DNA from: Candidatus Magasanikbacteria bacterium GW2011_GWC2_45_8
GTDB taxonomy: Bacteria; Patescibacteriota; Patescibacteriia; Magasanikbacterales; UBA10146
Length of the DNA stretch: 8,265 bases
Assembly (NCBI GenBank): GCA_001001925.1
Contig: LCLH01000028.1
Location: forward strand, 1-8,265
Direction: 5' to 3'
Of this stretch, positions 5,864 through 8,265 are shown in pieces. Position numbers and translations under genes: made by a program. Position 1 is the first letter of the stretch. The number at the start of each line of letters is the position of its first letter. The notes under the pieces were generated by a model. That model worked only from the letters and a program-made list of their open reading frames with translations. It did no database searches and was not told the DNA's origin.

Positions 5864-7372
5864 ATGCAAAAACACACATTGCTAATTTCCTCGTTTGGCG
5901 CAGGAGCGCTTGTTATCATCTTGGCTCTCCCCGCATTGGCGCAGGAAAATTCTAATTCATCAAACATTCCGACGAGAGGTCTTGAAAGCCAAACCTGCAA
6001 CATTAAAGGTGTTGAAATGCCCGGCCCCTGTTCAAATTACGAATCAAATAATGGCAATCAAGGACCAAACGGATTTGGCTCCAATGGACCATCTATGGGT
6101 CAGCAAGACAACTTCAACGGGCAAGAGGGCGGTGTACAAAACGGCCCGTCTGAAGAACAACAAAAACAAAATGACGAACGTAGATTTAAAGACATGAAAC
6201 GCGGGTCAAAAGGAATGGAGCAAGGGCTCAAACAGTATGAAAAAAATTTCGCTCAAACGGAAAAAAAAGGTGTAGTGATACCGCAAGAAATAAAAGACAA
6301 GCTCACACAATTGAGAACGATTGTTGATTCCGCCAAAAAAGCAACCACCGTGGAAGAACTTGATAATCTTGACTTGGGAAGCACTCAAGAAATCATGCAA
6401 TCACTCAATGACGCGCAAAGAGAATTGGTTGAAAACGCGCAAAGACTTGAGGGGATGAAGCGCGGCATTAAAGGATTGAAACAAGGAGTAGCACAGTTTG
6501 AAAAACAACTCGCGCGCCTTGCAAAACAACGGATCGCGATACCCGCGGATATTACAGAAAAAGTGGAAAAAGCAAAAACACTGTTAAATGCCATTAATAA
6601 CGCAAAAACATGGGATGAAGCAGAAGCGGCTGGCGTTGAAGACACACAAGACATTATGATGAATCTTGACCAAAGCCGCCAACAGCTTGAAATGCTCGCG
6701 CGATGGCCACAGACACTCAAACAAATAGATAAAGAGCTCGGAAACCTCGCACGACAATTGAAACAAAACAAGACAATCGCTGACCGTCTTAATAAACGAG
6801 GGGTTGATGTGACAGACCACGTAAGCGCGCTGGAAGAAGCAATTAATAAACTTAAAGGCGTGCGGAACGACGCAGTCTCAAAAATCGCGACAGGAGAGCA
6901 ACAAGATGCATTTGACCTGATTGAAAATGACTTTTTTGGCCAAATGGATGAGGTCTTTCAGCACGTAAAAGTAATTCAAATGATGAACAACCTTGGCAGA
7001 TTTGTGTCTGATTTTAAACGCGGAATGGCGGACGCAACAAGAGAAATTAAAATGCGTGAAAAAAAAGGAATAGATGTTGCGGAAACGCGCGCGACTTTTG
7101 AGCAAGCAAAAGCGCAAGGAGAAGAAGTGCTTGCTTTAATTAAGGCTAAACCATTAGATGAAGACGCGGTGCTTAACGCGTTGGAGACTTTTGAAGAAAG
7201 CATTATGGCATTTGAAAATCAAATAGGTGAGCTTGGCGGAGGAAAAGAAGAAGAAATGCCGTGGGAGCGAGGACCTAGCCAATTCCAAAAACTTAAGGTT
7301 CCAAAAACAGTAAATCAAATTATGCTTAAGGTTCCTAAGAAAAAGATTTCCGCAACTGCGATTGATCAATAA
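5864..7372 (+). CDS. Secreted protein with four divergent alpha-helical repeats, function unknown
   Basis: The chosen start (ATG at 5864, 502 residues) places a clear Sec signal peptide at the N-terminus: a short basic start, a hydrophobic core at about 6-22, and the cleavage motif ALA before Gln27. A Gly/Asn/Gln-rich linker follows (about 28-105), with what appear to be the only two cysteines, Cys45 and Cys56, which could form a disulfide. From about 109 to 457 there are four repeats of 87-90 residues, rich in Lys, Gln and Glu and predicted helical. Each contains an anchor of the type K-K-G-hydrophobic-x-hydrophobic: KKGVVIPQEI (134), KQRIAIPADI (221), KRGVDVTDHV (311) and KKGIDVAETR (400). 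Repeats 1 and 2 also share an MKRG-x-KG start. The tail is basic and holds two LKVPK motifs. No sortase signal or C-terminal membrane anchor is visible, so it is probably released or held by other contacts. A structural or adhesive surface role is possible. No Shine-Dalgarno is visible. Confidence 0.85.
   Translation: MQKHTLLISSFGAGALVIILALPALAQENSNSSNIPTRGLESQTCNIKGVEMPGPCSNYESNNGNQGPNGFGSNGPSMGQQDNFNGQEGGVQNGPSEEQQKQNDERRFKDMKRGSKGMEQGLKQYEKNFAQTEKKGVVIPQEIKDKLTQLRTIVDSAKKATTVEELDNLDLGSTQEIMQSLNDAQRELVENAQRLEGMKRGIKGLKQGVAQFEKQLARLAKQRIAIPADITEKVEKAKTLLNAINNAKTWDEAEAAGVEDTQDIMMNLDQSRQQLEMLARWPQTLKQIDKELGNLARQLKQNKTIADRLNKRGVDVTDHVSALEEAINKLKGVRNDAVSKIATGEQQDAFDLIENDFFGQMDEVFQHVKVIQMMNNLGRFVSDFKRGMADATREIKMREKKGIDVAETRATFEQAKAQGEEVLALIKAKPLDEDAVLNALETFEESIMAFENQIGELGGGKEEEMPWERGPSQFQKLKVPKTVNQIMLKVPKKKISATAIDQ
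6188..7234 (+). repeat. Four tandem protein-level repeats of about 88 codons
   Basis: The repeat units, numbered on the secreted protein, are about 109-196, 198-283, 284-374 and 375-457. The anchor motif recurs at residues 134, 221, 311 and 400, so the spacing is 87, 90 and 89. Units 1 and 2 are most alike and units 3 and 4 are more divergent. At DNA level the copies have drifted, indicating old duplication rather than recent expansion. Confidence 0.7.
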
Positions 7373-7389
7373 AATTTCAAACGGAAATT

Positions 7390-7415
7390 GCAACCGCCGC
7401 ACGAGTGGCGGTTGC
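7390..7415. terminator. GC-rich hairpin between convergent genes
   Basis: The arms GCAACCGCC (7390-7398) and GGCGGTTGC (7407-7415) form a perfect 9-bp stem with an 8-nt loop, 17 nt after the stop of the repeat protein. It is the most stable hairpin seen in the window. It lacks a good U-tract on either strand. A weaker 6-bp stem (AATTTC 7373-7378, GAAATT 7384-7389) directly abuts it on the left. A terminator or 3'-end protecting structure for the plus-strand gene is the likely role. Confidence 0.55.
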
Positions 7416-7428
7416 TTAGATCCAAGTT

Positions 7429-7448
7429 TCTAACGCTGTTGCGTTAGA
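7429..7448. terminator. Second hairpin in the convergent intergenic region
   Basis: The arms TCTAACGC (7429-7436) and GCGTTAGA (7441-7448) form a perfect 8-bp stem with a 4-nt loop, 13 nt after the first hairpin. Only two T follow on the plus strand and there is no U-tract on the minus strand. It lies 17 nt past the stop codon of the minus-strand gene that ends at 7465, so it may serve that gene. Confidence 0.45.
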
Positions 7449-7464
7449 TTCTGGTGTCAAAATC

Positions 7465-7737
7465 TCAAGATGAAGCATACTTATCAAAATAATGGTTGAA
7501 ATAATTTATCACTTCAGGAAAATAGTTGGTGCGCCCCATAGGCGATGGAGGTGATTTGGAGCGAAAAATCTTTGCAACTTTTTTAATGCCTAAAATTTTG
7601 ATTAATGTTTGTACCTCTTCCCAATCACCATAATTAAGAGTCGCCTCAACAATTGACTCTGCTTTGATCTTTTTATAGTCTTTCACCCACCACATGAGAT
7701 GCTTATTTTTTTCAATAAAATCGGCTAATTTTTTCAT
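7465..7737 (-). CDS. Small protein of unknown function, possibly DUF6922-like
   Basis: This is a 90-residue, Lys-rich, soluble protein with no signal peptide. The central part, about residues 24-60, has the pattern IKAESIVEATLNYGDWEEVQ, then a helix LIKILGIKKVAKIF. This resembles, from memory, the DUF6922 type of small protein, which can occur beside AbiEii-type nucleotidyltransferase toxins as a possible antitoxin. That link is tentative, and no such toxin gene is adjacent here. It has its own strong promoter (7762-7790), a short leader of about 18 nt and at best a partial Shine-Dalgarno (AGAGA). It is convergent with the secreted repeat protein and lies 88 nt downstream of yraN on the same strand. 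Coding status is well supported by its composition and start signals. Confidence 0.7.
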   Translation of the reverse strand: MKKLADFIEKNKHLMWWVKDYKKIKAESIVEATLNYGDWEEVQTLIKILGIKKVAKIFRSKSPPSPMGRTNYFPEVINYFNHYFDKYASS

Positions 7738-7761
7738 ATTTTTGTCTCTATTTACTCAAAA

Positions 7762-7790
7762 AGTATACCACAAAAAATGAGTTTCGTCAA
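7762..7790 (-). promoter_or_regulatory. Promoter for the small protein gene, extended -10
   Basis: On the minus strand, TTGACG (7790-7785), a 17-bp spacer ending in TGG, and TATACT (7767-7762) form an extended -10 promoter. The predicted start is near 7755, about 18 nt before the ATG at 7737. The promoter sits between yraN and the small gene, so the latter can be expressed independently. Confidence 0.7.
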
Positions 7791-7825
7791 TCATCTCATC
7801 GACTATTCCTGAATTCTGGTTGCCA

Positions 7826-8164
7826 TCACCCAAGATCCCTAAAAAACCTCAAACGAACACGGCGTGCGGCACTATCCACTCCCACCGCAACACTTGAAAG
7901 ATGCATCTCGTTGTCCGCATACAATCGCATGTGCTGTTGTTTGTAGTAATGAATCGCAGACTCCGGCGCGCCATAAGAAACACCGCTTCGTGTTTTGACT
8001 TCCACAAAATATAACGCGTCTTCTTTGCGCGCGATAATATCCAACTCCGCGCCGCGCACACGGAAATTACGCGCAAGAATTTGAAATCCGTGCCGTAACA
8101 AAAACTCGGCCGCGAGATTCTCTCCGTACGCGCCGAGCATGCGTATGTCTTGCCTCCCCTCCAT
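7826..8164 (-). CDS. yraN: YraN / UPF0102 family nuclease-fold protein
   Basis: The 112-residue product has the usual length and motif order of UPF0102, a family with a restriction-endonuclease-like fold, often placed near rnhB and ribosomal genes. After a short N-terminal stretch, GAYGENLAAEFLLRHGFQIL (11-30) forms the first helix. It is followed by ARNFRVRGAELDIIA (31-45) and YFVEVKTRSG (52-61). Glu40, Asp42, Glu54 and Lys56 form the nuclease-like signature of the family. The biochemical role is not settled, although a DNA processing or repair function is commonly proposed. It starts 10 nt after the stop of the upstream partial gene, so the two probably form an operon. No Shine-Dalgarno is visible and no terminator is evident after its stop. 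Confidence 0.9.
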   Translation of the reverse strand: MEGRQDIRMLGAYGENLAAEFLLRHGFQILARNFRVRGAELDIIARKEDALYFVEVKTRSGVSYGAPESAIHYYKQQHMRLYADNEMHLSSVAVGVDSAARRVRLRFFRDLG

Positions 8165-8174
8165 GAAAATTTAT

Positions 8175-8265
8175 TTAATGCGGCAGATACCTTTTAATCT
8201 GATCCACTTCTTCCGCGTCTTTACGGCGCTTTGGAATCTTTCTAAATTCAACCGCTAAAAATCCC
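8175..8265 (-). CDS. C-terminal end of an unidentified gene (enters from the right edge)
   Basis: An open frame from the right edge (first full codon ends at 8264) to a TAA at 8177-8175 gives 29 residues: GFLAVEFRKIPKRRKDAEEV followed by DQIKRYLPH. Only the end of the protein is present. The frame is favoured because it stops 10 nt before yraN, matching the tight spacing seen elsewhere in the window. The fragment is basic and soluble-looking. It is too short to identify, although rnhB is a common upstream neighbour of yraN. Confidence 0.55.
   Translation of the reverse strand, partial: GFLAVEFRKIPKRRKDAEEVDQIKRYLPH

Noticed and set aside
1..8265. tRNA, rRNA, CRISPR array, transposase or attachment sites
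   Set aside because: No tRNA-like cloverleaf, spaced repeat array, transposase motif or terminal repeat was seen on either strand.

Overview
The window looks like chromosomal DNA from an uncultured bacterium of the Candidate Phyla Radiation (Patescibacteria, Parcubacteria-like). This is inferred from three things. NusA has a charged insertion in its N-terminal domain of the kind I associate with that group. YidC is the short form, with no large periplasmic domain. Next to them sits a winged-helix/nucleotidyltransferase protein of a type I associate with CPR genomes. Most genes also have no readable Shine-Dalgarno sequence. No phylogeny could be run, so the assignment is moderate.

Layout. 1-501 (minus) is the 5' part of a GC-rich, alanine-rich gene of unknown function that runs off the left edge. 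502-768 is non-coding. It carries a near-consensus minus-strand promoter (715-743) and a leader of about 200 nt with mutually exclusive stems. 769-5569 (minus) is one tight cluster, transcribed in the order nusA, yidC, PRC-barrel protein, nucleotidyltransferase-like protein, O-antigen ligase/polymerase-like membrane protein. The last four genes are 10-12 nt apart, and nusA-yidC are 85 nt apart. 5570-5863 is a divergent control region. It has a nusA promoter facing left, with a palindrome plus U-tract just downstream, and an extended -10 promoter facing right, preceded by a perfect 8-bp tandem repeat. 5864-7372 (plus) encodes a secreted protein with four divergent alpha-helical repeats of about 88 residues. 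7373-7464 is a hairpin-rich convergent intergenic region. 7465-7737 (minus) is a small protein, possibly DUF6922-like, with its own promoter. 7826-8164 (minus) is the nuclease-fold protein YraN. 8175-8265 (minus) is the C-terminal end of an unidentified gene.

How the genes fit together. The nusA cluster links a transcription factor, the membrane insertase YidC and envelope or polysaccharide functions (O-antigen ligase-like). The divergent repeat protein is also exported, so the centre of the window is mainly about the cell surface. The four promoters I could read share one architecture: a -35 close to TTGACA, a 17-bp spacer ending in TGN, and a -10 of TATACT or TATAGT. The GC-rich left-edge gene differs from everything else in base composition and in having a clear Shine-Dalgarno sequence, so it is the best candidate for transferred DNA or a contig misjoin. 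I did not find a complete, clearly recognisable new system. The items most worth a second look are the repeat protein, the structured leader and the left-edge gene.
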